From contig NZ_KL591020.1 of the NCBI RefSeq assembly GCF_000716335.1, positions 49,453-113,452 on the forward strand: 64,000 nucleotides of DNA. The letters are read 5' to 3'. The position numbers and the translations under genes are program-made. The notes beneath the pieces are model-generated. The model was not told the origin of the DNA and did no database searches. It saw only the letters and a program-made list of their open reading frames with translations. This document shows, in pieces, positions 8,265-16,301 of this stretch; position 1 is the stretch's first letter, and each line of letters starts with the position of its first letter. Source of the DNA: Streptomyces sp. NRRL S-118. Lineage in GTDB: Bacteria; Actinomycetota; Actinomycetes; Streptomycetales; Streptomycetaceae.

Positions 8265-8276
8265 ACCAATATTGGT
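8265..8276. promoter_or_regulatory. AT-rich palindrome overlapping a -35 box
   Basis: ACCAATATTGGT is a perfect 12-bp palindrome between the divergent peptidase and kinase genes and stands out against the GC-rich surroundings. Its right arm overlaps TTGGTC (8272-8277), which with TAGAGT (8294-8299, 16-base spacer) forms a promoter-like pair for the kinase. The pair suggests repressor control. Confidence 0.5.
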
Positions 8277-8306
8277 CTCCACCTGTGGCTTTGTAGAGTG
8301 GGCGGC

Positions 8307-8942
8307 GTGGAGCCCCTCGACTTCGACCGCCTCGCCGCCGGCCTGCACGCGCTGCCGCCCTCCTGCGGACCGGTGCGCCTCGTCGCCGTGGACGGCCACG
8401 CCGGCTCCGGCAAGTCCACGTTCGCGGATCGCCTGGCGGCCGCGCTCGGCGGCGCACCCGTGCTCCACCTGGACGACCTCGCCACCCACGAGGAACTGTT
8501 CGCGTGGACCGAGCGGCTGCGGACGCAGGTACTCGATCGGCTGATACGCGGCCACGCGGCGCAGTTTCACCCGTACGACTGGACCCTGCGCCGCTTCGGC
8601 CCGCCCCGGCCCCTTGCCCCGGCCCCGGTCGTCGTGATCGAAGGCGTGGGCGCCGGCCGCCGCGCCCTGCGGCCGCACCTCGCGCGACTGCTGTGGATGG
8701 ACCGGGAGGCCGAGGAGTCCTGGGCGCGGGGCCGGCGCAGGGACGGGCCGGCGCAGGCCGCCTTCTGGGACGGATGGACGGTGGCGGAGACCCGCCATTT
8801 CGCGGCGGACCCCTCCCGGCCCTACGCCGACACCCTGGTACGGGAGTGTCCGGAGGGGTACGAGTGGCTGCCAGGACCTGCAGGGACAGCACGTCCCAAC
8901 CGAATCATCACGGACAGTGACCGACTTTCGCCGCCGTACTAG
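8307..8942 (+). CDS. P-loop uridine kinase-like NTPase
   Basis: From GTG 8307 the product is 211 residues. Walker A GHAGSGKS lies near residues 31-38 (LVAVDGHAGSGKSTFADRL), followed by VLHLDDLATHEELF and VVVIEGVGAGRRAL, the pattern of uridine kinase/phosphoribulokinase-like proteins common in actinobacteria. The phosphate acceptor is unknown. TAGAGT ends seven bases before the GTG and no ribosome site is visible, so translation may be leaderless. The last 35 residues (from GPAGTARPN) look disordered. No operon partner is present. Confidence 0.8.
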   Translation: MEPLDFDRLAAGLHALPPSCGPVRLVAVDGHAGSGKSTFADRLAAALGGAPVLHLDDLATHEELFAWTERLRTQVLDRLIRGHAAQFHPYDWTLRRFGPPRPLAPAPVVVIEGVGAGRRALRPHLARLLWMDREAEESWARGRRRDGPAQAAFWDGWTVAETRHFAADPSRPYADTLVRECPEGYEWLPGPAGTARPNRIITDSDRLSPPY

Positions 8943-8981
8943 CCAGTCGGAAATCAGCCTCCCAGACTGCCTCAACTTCGC

Positions 8982-9011
8982 TTGACCGACGGGGCGCACA
9001 GGTCTTACGTT
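8982..9011 (+). promoter_or_regulatory. Sigma70 (HrdB)-type promoter for candidate small RNA
   Basis: TTGACC (8982-8987), an 18-base spacer and TACGTT (9006-9011) form one of the best vegetative promoter matches in the window. Predicted transcription start is about 9018. Confidence 0.55.
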
Positions 9012-9017
9012 CTCAAT

Positions 9018-9088
9018 GTGCGGCTTTCCGGAGCCGCCGCAGACGCGAAGCCCCCGGTTGTTCCCCCGTGATCGGGGGCTTCGTTCTG
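9018..9088 (+). ncRNA. Candidate small RNA (about 70 nt)
   Basis: The transcript would start near 9018 and run through two stem-loops. The first is GCGGCT/AGCCGC (9020-9025 with 9032-9037). The second is a perfect 11-bp stem CGAAGCCCCCG/CGGGGGCTTCG (9046-9056 with 9073-9083) followed by TTCT, resembling a factor-independent terminator. No open frame with a start and ribosome site fits between promoter and terminator. A local CCCCCG-TGAT-CGGGGG hairpin (9063-9078) competes with the long stem, so the RNA could switch between two folds. It could instead be a terminated leader of the downstream ATPase. The call rests on pattern only. Confidence 0.45.
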
Positions 9089-9234
9089 CCCTTCACCCCC
9101 TCCTCCCCCGCCGCCCGAGTGGCTGACGCTCACCGTCGGTCACTGCCGGCCCGCAGCAGGTGGCGGCGTCCGGGCGCCTTCGGTGGTCCCTTTTGCGCCC
9201 TTCGATGCGCACGCCCTGCACCGGTACGATGCCT

Positions 9235-9264
9235 CTCGGTACACCTCGGTGCACCTCGGTGCGG
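9235..9264. repeat. Three 10-bp direct repeats (CTCGGTRCAC)
   Basis: CTCGGTACAC, CTCGGTGCAC and CTCGGTGCGG follow each other without gaps, so one face of the helix carries three copies. They lie just after a TTCGAT-N18-TACGAT promoter-like pair (9201-9230) and about 100 bases upstream of the EccA-like start. They may be an operator. Confidence 0.5.
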
Positions 9265-9361
9265 TCAAATCCCGTTCACGAGAGGGCGATTGGGCAGGCT
9301 TCCGGCGGGCGGGCGGCGCCCGGCGGGAACAGGGACGAGGGCACGGCTTGTGGGGGACCCG

Positions 9362-11284
9362 ATGAACTTCGGCACGCAGGGCGGCGTACTCGCTCCTGCC
9401 GACCTCGCCTGGCTGCGCGGCGTGGACGCCTACACCATGGGCGCGTATCCGCAGGCCGAGGAGGAATTCCGCACCGCGGTGCGGATCGATCCCGGGATGG
9501 CGGACGCCTGGCTCGGGCTGCACGCGCTGCGGGTCGACACGACCACGGCGCTGCTGCGGATGTACCGCAACAGAGTCAGGTTCGGCGAACAGCGCGCCCG
9601 CCACCGGCGCACGCTCAACTCCTGGTACTGGCTGGGCTGGTGGGTGCAGCCGGTGCTCGAGAGCCCGCGCGATCTGCTGCTCGCGCACGCCTCGCACTGG
9701 CTGGACGGCCGCCATGTGCCCGAGCTGGACCGGGCGCTCGCGGGGCTCCCGCCCGTCGACACCGACCCCCAGGTGCGGTTCCTGCACGCCTGCCGGGCCT
9801 ACCTGGTCAAGGACTGGGACCAGCTCGTACGCCACACCGAGCCGCTCGTCGACGACCCGCTGCTGGGCATCGAGGCCGGGCTGTTCGGCGGCATGGCACG
9901 GGTCCGGCTGGAGATGTACGGGCAGGCCGAGCCGCTGCTGTCCGCGGCGCTGATGCGCTGCCGCAGCGAGCAGCCGCAGCGCAAGGAGTTGCGCTACTGG
10001 CTGGCACGTGCGCACGAGGGCACGGGCCGCACCGCCGCCGCCCTCCCCCTCTACCGGGCCGTGCACCGGGTGGACCCGGCTTTCATGGACACCGCGGCGC
10101 GGCTGGCGGCGATCGCCGAGTACGACGGGTTCGACGGCGCCGAGGAGGCGGCGGCCGGTCTGGCCGCGGTGTCGCTGGCGGGTGTCGGGCAGGACACCGC
10201 GGACGGCGGCCGTGAGGCCGGGGACCTGCCGGACGGCCCCGAGGCGCCGCCCGGCGACGGCCTGCGGCTCGGTGGCGACCCGCAGTCCCCGCCGGTTACG
10301 ACGGCACCGCCCGCGCCGTCGTACGGCGTGCGGGAGAAGACGGCGGGACCGGGCCGGCCGGGGATCCCCCCGTTCCCCGCGAGCCCGACCGATCCGGAGC
10401 TGCTGGGCCAGGCGCTGGCGGAGCTGGAGCGGATGGTGGGCCTGGAGCCGGTGAAGCGCCAGGTGAAGGCGTTGTCGGCGCAGCTGGAGATGGCGCGGCT
10501 GCGGGCGGCGCAGGGGCTCCCGGTGCAACCGCCGAAACGTCACTTTGTCTTCTCCGGTCCCTCGGGTACCGGGAAGACCACGGTGGCCCGGATCCTGGGC
10601 CGCGTCTTCTACGCGCTCGGGCTCCTCGGCGGCGACCACCTGGTGGAGGCGCAACGCGCCGACCTGGTCGGCGAGTTCCTCGGCCAGACGGCGGTGAAGG
10701 CCAATGAGCTGATCGACTCGGCACTCGGCGGGGTGCTCTTCGTCGACGAGGCGTACTCGCTGTCCAACTCGGGTTACAGCAAGGGGGACGCGTACGGCGA
10801 CGAGGCGCTGCAGGTGCTGCTCAAGCGCGCGGAGGACAACCGCGACCACCTGGTGGTGATCCTCGCCGGGTATCCCGAGGGCATGGACCGGCTGCTCGCC
10901 GCCAACCCCGGGCTGTCGTCCCGGTTCACCACGCGCGTGGACTTCCCCTCGTACCGGCCGCCGGAGCTCACGGCGATCGGCGAGGTGCTGGCGGCGGCGA
11001 ACGGCGACGTGTGGGACGAGGAGGCGCTGGAGGAGCTCCGCTCGATCAGCCGTCACGTGGTGGAGCAGGCCTGGATCGACGAACTGGGCAACGGCCGGTT
11101 CCTGCGGACGCTGTACGAGAAGTCGTGCGCCTACCGCGATCTGCGGCTCTCCGTCTGTGCCGGTACGCCGACCCGTGACGACCTGGCCACGCTGCGGCTG
11201 CCCGATCTGATGCAGGCGTACGGGGAAGTGCTGTCGGGCCGCGGTCCGATGGACCGCGGCCCGCAGGAACCGCCGGGTTACTGA
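9362..11284 (+). CDS. EccA/CbxX-CfqX-type AAA+ ATPase with N-terminal TPR domain
   Basis: From ATG 9362 the product is 640 residues. The first 280 are helical tetratricopeptide-like repeats (YPQAEEEFRTAVRIDPGMAD and similar), followed by a Pro/Gly-rich linker to about 340. The C-terminal CbxX/CfqX AAA+ module has Walker A GPSGTGKTT near 398, Walker B GGVLFVDEAYSL near 456 and an arginine finger in NPGLSSRFTTR near 516. This layout is that of EccA, the cytosolic ATPase of type VII (ESX) secretion, but no eccB-E, mycosin or WXG100 gene is present. It may act as an orphan chaperone. Its 3' end overlaps the convergent gene by 7 bases. Confidence 0.88.
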   Translation: MNFGTQGGVLAPADLAWLRGVDAYTMGAYPQAEEEFRTAVRIDPGMADAWLGLHALRVDTTTALLRMYRNRVRFGEQRARHRRTLNSWYWLGWWVQPVLESPRDLLLAHASHWLDGRHVPELDRALAGLPPVDTDPQVRFLHACRAYLVKDWDQLVRHTEPLVDDPLLGIEAGLFGGMARVRLEMYGQAEPLLSAALMRCRSEQPQRKELRYWLARAHEGTGRTAAALPLYRAVHRVDPAFMDTAARLAAIAEYDGFDGAEEAAAGLAAVSLAGVGQDTADGGREAGDLPDGPEAPPGDGLRLGGDPQSPPVTTAPPAPSYGVREKTAGPGRPGIPPFPASPTDPELLGQALAELERMVGLEPVKRQVKALSAQLEMARLRAAQGLPVQPPKRHFVFSGPSGTGKTTVARILGRVFYALGLLGGDHLVEAQRADLVGEFLGQTAVKANELIDSALGGVLFVDEAYSLSNSGYSKGDAYGDEALQVLLKRAEDNRDHLVVILAGYPEGMDRLLAANPGLSSRFTTRVDFPSYRPPELTAIGEVLAAANGDVWDEEALEELRSISRHVVEQAWIDELGNGRFLRTLYEKSCAYRDLRLSVCAGTPTRDDLATLRLPDLMQAYGEVLSGRGPMDRGPQEPPGY

Positions 11285-12450
11285 CCGGCGAGCACTCCTT
11301 CGGCCTGCGCCGAGCCGGATCCGGCCGGCGGCGCCGAGCCCGTCGCGGCGGCCGGAGCCGCCGCGAGCCGCGTGGACGGGCGGCATTCCGCGCCGGTCAC
11401 CGGCAGCAGGGGCACGGCCGTGCGGTGGGCGGGGTCGCGCACCTCACCGACCAGCATCTCCAGCACGTCCTCCAGCGCCACCAGCCCCAGCACCCGCCCG
11501 GACGCGTCCGCGACCTGGGCCAGGTGCGTCGCCGCCCGGCGCATCACGGTGAGCGCGTCGTCGAGCGGCAGCTCGGCCCGCAGGGTGGCCATGGGCCGCC
11601 ACACGTGCTGCGGCACGGCCTTGCCCGGGTCCTCCAGGTCCAGCACGTCCTTGACGTGCACGAAGCCCATGAAGACCCCGGTCCCGCCCTCCGCGCGCAC
11701 CGGGAACCGGGAGTAGCCGGTGCGGACGGTGAGCTCCTCGATCTCGGCGGGGGTGACCGACGGGGTGACCGTCACGAGCGACGCACGGGGGATGAGGACG
11801 TCGGAGACCGGGCGGCTGCCCAGCTCCAGGGCGTCCTCCAGCCGCTCCTGCTCGGCCGGGCCGAGCAGTCCGGCCTGCCGGGAGTCCTCCACGAGCCGGC
11901 CGAGTTCGGTGCTGGTGAAGACCGCCTCGACCTCGTCCTTGGGCTCGACCCCGAACGCCTTCAGCACCAGCCGGGAGCAGGCCCCGAGCGCCGCCGTCAC
12001 GGGCCGGCACAGCCGCGCGAAGCCGACCAGGGCGGGGCTCAGCCACAGCGCGGTCCGCTCCGGCGCCGCCATGGCCAGGTTCTTCGGGAGCATCTCGCCG
12101 ATGACGAGGTGGAGGAAGACGACCACCGCGAGGGCGATGACGTAACCGAGGGGGTGGATGAGCCCCTCCGGCAGGTGCACGGCGTGGAAGACGGGTTCCA
12201 GCAGGTGTGCCACCGTCGGTTCGGCGACGGCGCCGAGGGTCAGCGAGCAGACGGTGATGCCGAACTGCGCGGCGGCCATCATCTGCGGCAGGTTCTCCAG
12301 GCCGTACAGCACCTGGCGGGCGCGCTTGGAAGCGGCCGCGAGCGGCTCGATCTGGCTGCGGCGCACGGACACGAGGGCGAACTCGGCGCCCACGAAGAAG
12401 CCGTTCCCCAGGACCAGGAGGACGGCGAAGAGGAGTTGCAGCACGCTCAT
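11278..12450 (-). CDS. CNNM/CorC (hemolysin C-like) membrane protein, second of pair
   Basis: The 390 residues comprise a DUF21/CNNM transmembrane domain (FAVLLVLGNGFFVGAEFALV at the start, then hydrophobic segments to about 170 including MLPKNLAMAAP) and a CBS-pair region (about 205-330, with VLIPRASLVTV and VMRRAATHLAQVAD). The tail is Ala/Gly-rich. CNNM proteins transport or regulate Mg2+ and Co2+; older annotations call them hemolysins. Start overlaps the previous gene's stop (ATGA, 4 bases), so the two are translationally coupled. This copy lacks the C-terminal CorC_HlyC FAD-like domain present in its partner. Confidence 0.88.
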   Translation of the reverse strand: MSVLQLLFAVLLVLGNGFFVGAEFALVSVRRSQIEPLAAASKRARQVLYGLENLPQMMAAAQFGITVCSLTLGAVAEPTVAHLLEPVFHAVHLPEGLIHPLGYVIALAVVVFLHLVIGEMLPKNLAMAAPERTALWLSPALVGFARLCRPVTAALGACSRLVLKAFGVEPKDEVEAVFTSTELGRLVEDSRQAGLLGPAEQERLEDALELGSRPVSDVLIPRASLVTVTPSVTPAEIEELTVRTGYSRFPVRAEGGTGVFMGFVHVKDVLDLEDPGKAVPQHVWRPMATLRAELPLDDALTVMRRAATHLAQVADASGRVLGLVALEDVLEMLVGEVRDPAHRTAVPLLPVTGAECRPSTRLAAAPAAATGSAPPAGSGSAQAEGVLAGQ

Positions 12451-13799
12451 CGGGCGGCCTCCGCCAGATCCGGGACGCCGGCGGCGGCACCGGCGGTACG
12501 GACGAGCCGGACACGCTCGGCGCGGTAGCGGTCGACCTGGCGCACGGACAGGCGCCAGCCCGGGAGCTCGGCGCGGTCGCCGGGGGCCGGGATGCGGCCG
12601 AGCAGATCGGCGACGAGCCCGGCGACGGTCTCGTACGGCCCGTCGGGGACGTCGAGACCTATCCGCTTCAGGGTGTGGACGCGGCAGCTGCCGTCGGCCT
12701 CCCAGGCCGGGTGGCCGTCCTCGGCGGCGACGGCGGCCAGCTCGGGCAGCTCGTCGTCCTCGTCGTCGTGCTCGTCACGGACCTCGCCGACGAGCTCCTC
12801 GACGATGTCCTCCAGCGTGACCACACCGGCGGTGCCGCCGTACTCGTCCACGACGACGGCTATCGGCTGCTCGCTGCGCAGCCGCTCCAGCAGTGCCTGG
12901 ACGGGCAGCGTCTCGGGCACGAGGAGCGGCGGCAGGGCGACGTCGGCCACCGGGGTGCGCAGCCGCTCGGCCGCGGGCACGGCGAGCGCGTCCTTGAGGT
13001 GGACCATGCCGATGATCTCGTCGATGCGGTCGCGGTAGACCGGGAATCGCGACAGGCCGGTGGCCCGGGTGAGGTTGAGGACGTCCGCGGCCGTGGCGTC
13101 GGACTGCAGGGCGCTGACCTTCACGCGCGGGGTCATCAGGTGCTGTGCGGTGAGCCCGCCGAGGGCGAGGGTGCGGACGAAGAGGTCCGCCGTGTCCTGT
13201 TCCAGGGCGCCGGCCCGCGCCGAGTGCCGGGCGAGCGAGACCAGCTCGCCGGGGGTGCGGGCGGAGGCGAGCTCCTCGGTGGGTTCGACGCCCAGCAGCC
13301 GGACGAGCCGGTTGGCGACGGCGTTGAGCAGCGCGATCACCGGCCGGAAGACGGTCGAGAAGACGTGCTGCGGGCCGGCGACGAACCGCGCCACCTGCAG
13401 GGGGCGGGAGACCGCCCAGTTCTTCGGGACGAGCTCACCGATCACCATCTGCACGGCGGAGGCGCCGAGCATGCCGATGAGGACGGCGACGCCGGAGACG
13501 GCCCCTTCGGGCAGTCCGGTCGCGGTCAGCGGCCCGTCGAGCAGCTGGGCGAGCGCGGGCTCGGCCAGCATGCCGACGACGAGGGAGGTGAGGGTGATGC
13601 CGAGCTGGGTGCCGGAGAGCTGGAACGACAGTTCCCGCAGCGCCCTGACGACGGTACGGGCCCGCCGGTCGCCCTCGGCGGCGGCGCGCTCGGCGTCCGC
13701 GCGCTCCACGGTGACCAGGCCGAACTCGGCGGCCACGAAGAAGCCGTTGGCGAGGATCAGCAGGAATGCCGCGGCGAGCAGCAGAAGGGGGATGATCAT
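12447..13799 (-). CDS. CNNM/CorC (hemolysin C-like) membrane protein, first of pair
   Basis: The 450-residue protein has a DUF21 transmembrane domain (LLLAAAFLLILANGFFVAAE first helix, MVIGELVPKNWAV near 120), a CBS pair (about 205-330, with HLMTPRVKVSALQSD and EQPIAVVVDEYGGTAGV) and a C-terminal CorC_HlyC domain (about 350-430). The full three-domain form is expected of Mg2+/Co2+ efflux-type proteins in the inner membrane. It leads a two-gene unit; the adjacent truncated form may make a heterodimer. The ATG at 13799 follows a purine-poor leader. Confidence 0.88.
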   Translation of the reverse strand: MIIPLLLLAAAFLLILANGFFVAAEFGLVTVERADAERAAAEGDRRARTVVRALRELSFQLSGTQLGITLTSLVVGMLAEPALAQLLDGPLTATGLPEGAVSGVAVLIGMLGASAVQMVIGELVPKNWAVSRPLQVARFVAGPQHVFSTVFRPVIALLNAVANRLVRLLGVEPTEELASARTPGELVSLARHSARAGALEQDTADLFVRTLALGGLTAQHLMTPRVKVSALQSDATAADVLNLTRATGLSRFPVYRDRIDEIIGMVHLKDALAVPAAERLRTPVADVALPPLLVPETLPVQALLERLRSEQPIAVVVDEYGGTAGVVTLEDIVEELVGEVRDEHDDEDDELPELAAVAAEDGHPAWEADGSCRVHTLKRIGLDVPDGPYETVAGLVADLLGRIPAPGDRAELPGWRLSVRQVDRYRAERVRLVRTAGAAAGVPDLAEAAR

Positions 13800-13920
13800 G
13801 CCGCCGCCTCGTGGGAAGGGGCGGCGCAGGTACTACCGGACGATCCGTCCATTGCTGGAGGGAATCACTCCTCGGGTCGCAGGTGCCCCGCCGGCGAAGG
13901 TGGTGCTGCCGTGTGCGCGA

Positions 13921-13947
13921 GGCGGTGGCGCGCTCGGCGCCACCGCC
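13921..13947 (-). terminator. Terminator-like stem-loop after the rib-his operon
   Basis: A perfect 11-bp stem GGCGGTGGCGC/GCGCCACCGCC with a 5-base loop lies 118 bases downstream of the PH-domain gene and before the CNNM pair. It probably ends the rib-his transcript. Confidence 0.6.
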
Positions 13948-14064
13948 ACAAGAGTAATCACGCGCGGGGCCGGTGGGGCAGGGGGCTTGCGTCCGTCCGG
14001 GGGACGGGCAGGGACGGGGACGGGAAGGGAGCGGCCTGCCGGGGCCGGGCTGCCCGGCGCCGGG

Positions 14065-14538
14065 TCAGGCTGTTTCCGTGCCCGTACCGCGGGTCTCGGC
14101 GAGAGCCCGCAGGGTGCGTGCGTCGCGGATGGCCTGCTGCTTGCCGATGCCCGGCTGGATGCCGAGCGCGGGCAGGCTCGTGCCGTCACTGAGGTCGAGG
14201 AACACCCAGGGGTCGCCCTCGCGCAGGTTGACCCGCAGGATCTCCGGCCACGCCAGCCGGCGCGTCCGAGTGAGGTTGACGACGGTGACGCCGGTGTCGT
14301 CGGCCACGACCTTCGGGCGGCTCAGCAGCGCCAGGACGCCGTAGAAGAGCGCGGCGACGAAGACGAAGCTCGCGCGCTCGCCCGGGCCCAGCTTCTCCAG
14401 CATCAGGGCGACGGCCGTGATGACGGCGAACATGAGGGCGCCGACGGTCAGCAGGACCACCCGGGTGCGGGTGGGCCGGAACGTGACCGGGAGGGCGGGG
14501 AGCTGGATGTCGGACATATCCGCTTCGACCTGTTTCAT
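14065..14538 (-). CDS. PH domain-containing membrane protein
   Basis: The 157 residues carry two hydrophobic segments (VVLLTVGALMFAVITAVALM at about 28-47 and ASFVFVAALFYGVLALL at about 56-72). A bacterial PH-like domain follows (VVADDTGVTVVNLTRTRRLAWPEI, then DPWVFLDLSDGTSL). It is probably an inner-membrane protein with a cytosolic PH barrel. The function of this family is unknown. It starts 22 bases after hisG and closes the rib-his operon. An alternative start is the ATG at 14517; neither has a strong ribosome site. Confidence 0.8.
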   Translation of the reverse strand: MKQVEADMSDIQLPALPVTFRPTRTRVVLLTVGALMFAVITAVALMLEKLGPGERASFVFVAALFYGVLALLSRPKVVADDTGVTVVNLTRTRRLAWPEILRVNLREGDPWVFLDLSDGTSLPALGIQPGIGKQQAIRDARTLRALAETRGTGTETA

Positions 14539-14560
14539 TCGACCTGGGGTGCCGGTGCGC

Positions 14561-15409
14561 TCAGAGGCGGCAGGCGTGGATCTCGGTCGTCAGGATCGCG
14601 CGTGCGCCGAGGGCGTACAGGTCGTCCATGATGCGCTGGGCCTCCCGGGCGGGGACCATGGCGCGGACGGCGACCCAGCCCTCGTGGTGCAGCGGGGAGA
14701 CGGTCGGCGACTCCAGCCCCGGAGTGAGGGCGACGGCCTGCTCCAGGTGCTCGACCCGGCAGTCGTAGTCCATCATCACGTAGGAGCGGGCCACCAGGAC
14801 GCCCTGGAGGCGGCGCAGGAACTGCTCCACCTTCGGGTCGTCGGCGGGGGCGCCGGTACGCCGGATGACGACGGCCTCGGAGGTGAGGATCGGCTCGCCG
14901 ATCACCTCCAGGCCCGCGTTGCGCAGGGACGTGCCGGTCTCCACGACGTCCGCGATGACCTGGGCGACGCCGAGCTCGATGGCGGTCTCGACCGCGCCGT
15001 CGAGGTGGACGACGGACGCGTCGACGCCCTGGTCGGCGAGGTGCTTGGCGACGATCCCCTCGTAGGAGGTGGCGATCGTCATGCCGGCGAAGTCGGCCGG
15101 GCCGCTCGCCGTGCCCGGCTTGGTGGCGTACCGGAAGGTCGAGCGGGCGAAGCCGAGCTGGAGGATCTCCTCGGCGTTGGCGCCCGAGTCGAGCAGCAGG
15201 TCGCGGCCGGTGATGCCGATGTCGAGCTTGCCGGAGCTGACGTAAATCGCGATGTCGCGGGGGCGGAGGTAGAAGAACTCGACCTCGTTCTCCGGGTCGA
15301 CCAGGACCAGCTCCTTGGACTCCTTGCGCTGCTGGTAGCCGGCCTCATGGAGCATCGCCGACGCAGGTCCGGACAGTGAACCCTTGTTGGGGACGGCGAT
15401 GCGCAGCAT
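14561..15409 (-). CDS. hisG: ATP phosphoribosyltransferase (long form)
   Basis: HisG condenses ATP with PRPP, the first step of histidine synthesis. The 282 residues match the long, homohexameric form: N-terminal MLRIAVPNKGSLSGPA, periplasmic-binding-like catalytic core with DIGITGRDLLLDSGA (about 64-78), and a C-terminal regulatory ACT-like domain (about 210-282) that binds histidine for feedback inhibition. It follows hisE by 52 bases; the remaining his genes are elsewhere. Its place behind the rib genes puts it downstream of the FMN riboswitch. Confidence 0.96.
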   Translation of the reverse strand: MLRIAVPNKGSLSGPASAMLHEAGYQQRKESKELVLVDPENEVEFFYLRPRDIAIYVSSGKLDIGITGRDLLLDSGANAEEILQLGFARSTFRYATKPGTASGPADFAGMTIATSYEGIVAKHLADQGVDASVVHLDGAVETAIELGVAQVIADVVETGTSLRNAGLEVIGEPILTSEAVVIRRTGAPADDPKVEQFLRRLQGVLVARSYVMMDYDCRVEHLEQAVALTPGLESPTVSPLHHEGWVAVRAMVPAREAQRIMDDLYALGARAILTTEIHACRL

Positions 15410-15461
15410 GGGGTGGGCTTCCTAACTGTGAAAAGGAGTTCTGTGCGAAGAGCGGGCGGGC

Positions 15462-15734
15462 TCAGAGGTGGGCGTAGACGTCGTCGAGGGAGATCCCGCG
15501 CGCGACCATCATCACCTGGACGTGGTACAGCAGCTGCGAGATCTCCTCGGCGGCGGCTTCCTTGCCCTCGTACTCGGCGGCCATCCAGACCTCGGCGGCC
15601 TCCTCGACGACCTTCTTGCCGATGGCATGGACGCCCTTGTCCACCAGCTCGGCGGTACGGGAGGTGGCGGGGTCGCCGGTCTTGGCCTTGAGCTCCAGCT
15701 CGGCGAAGAGCTCTTCGAAGGTTTTGTTCGCCAT
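15462..15734 (-). CDS. hisE: Phosphoribosyl-ATP pyrophosphatase
   Basis: HisE converts phosphoribosyl-ATP to phosphoribosyl-AMP, the second histidine step. The 90 residues from ATG 15734 ([17 protein letters not shown]) carry the MazG-like helical core with [18 protein letters not shown] and the metal-binding EE pattern. Length is typical for monofunctional HisE, unfused to HisI. AGGACC precedes the start. It lies between ribH and hisG, with 35 and 52-base gaps. Confidence 0.95.
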   Translation of the reverse strand: MANKTFEELFAELELKAKTGDPATSRTAELVDKGVHAIGKKVVEEAAEVWMAAEYEGKEAAAEEISQLLYHVQVMMVARGISLDDVYAHL

Positions 15735-15769
15735 GATGGTCCTAAGAGTACGGGGTGCCGCGCGCGCAC

Positions 15770-16255
15770 TCAGCGCCAGGGCTCGCTGACGGTGCGCAGT
15801 GTGGCGGCGGTGGCGACGGCGGCGGTGACCGCCTCGTGCCCCTTGTCCTCGTTCGAGCCCTCCAGGCCGGCCCGGTCCAGGGCCTGCTCCTCGGTATCGC
15901 AGGTCAGTACGCCGAAGCCGACGGGGACGCCGGTGTCGACGGAGACCTGGACGAGGCCCTGGGTGACGCCCTGGCACACGTACTCGAAGTGGGGGGTGCC
16001 GCCCCGGATGACGACGCCGAGCGCGACGACGGCGTCGTAGCCGCGGCCGGCGAGGACCTTGGCGACGACCGGGAGCTCGAAGCTGCCCGGGACGCGCAGC
16101 AGGGTCGGCTCGTCGATGCCGAGCTCGTGCAGGGCGCGCAGGGCGCCGTTGACGAGGCCGTCCATGATCTTCTCGTGCCACTGCGCCGCGATCACGGCGA
16201 CCCGGAGGTCGCCGCAGTTCTTCACGCTCAGTTCGGGTGCGCCCTTGCCGCTCAC
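15770..16255 (-). CDS. ribH: 6,7-dimethyl-8-ribityllumazine synthase
   Basis: RibH joins the ribitylaminopyrimidine and dihydroxybutanone phosphate to give lumazine. The 161 residues show the family signatures: [20 protein letters not shown] near the N-terminus, [16 protein letters not shown] (about 55-70), [15 protein letters not shown] (about 80-94) with the catalytic His, and [16 protein letters not shown]. These proteins form pentamers or 60-mers. It follows ribBA by 46 bases. Confidence 0.97.
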   Translation of the reverse strand: MSGKGAPELSVKNCGDLRVAVIAAQWHEKIMDGLVNGALRALHELGIDEPTLLRVPGSFELPVVAKVLAGRGYDAVVALGVVIRGGTPHFEYVCQGVTQGLVQVSVDTGVPVGFGVLTCDTEEQALDRAGLEGSNEDKGHEAVTAAVATAATLRTVSEPWR

Positions 16256-16301
16256 GTGCGTACTCTCCTCGTGCTTCTGTTCCGGTCTGATCTGGTGGGT
16301 C

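Larger units (their letters stand above)
8943..9361. other. Intergenic region with promoter, candidate small RNA and iterated repeats
   Basis: This 419-bp gap holds a sigma70-type promoter (8982-9011), a candidate small RNA ending in a stem-loop (9018-9088) and three 10-bp direct repeats (9235-9264) upstream of the EccA-like ATPase. The remainder is low-complexity GC sequence with no supported gene. Confidence 0.6.

Noticed and set aside
9018..9088. tRNA gene
   Set aside because: No cloverleaf arms, no T-loop GGTTCGAATC-type motif and no CCA-adjacent acceptor stem.
9362..13799. Type VII secretion cluster
   Set aside because: Only the EccA-like ATPase is present; the neighbours are CNNM/CorC proteins, not Ecc or WXG100 genes.
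13800..14064. Possible metal-sensing riboswitch upstream of the CNNM pair
   Set aside because: Only a terminator-like stem is evident; no recognised riboswitch core.
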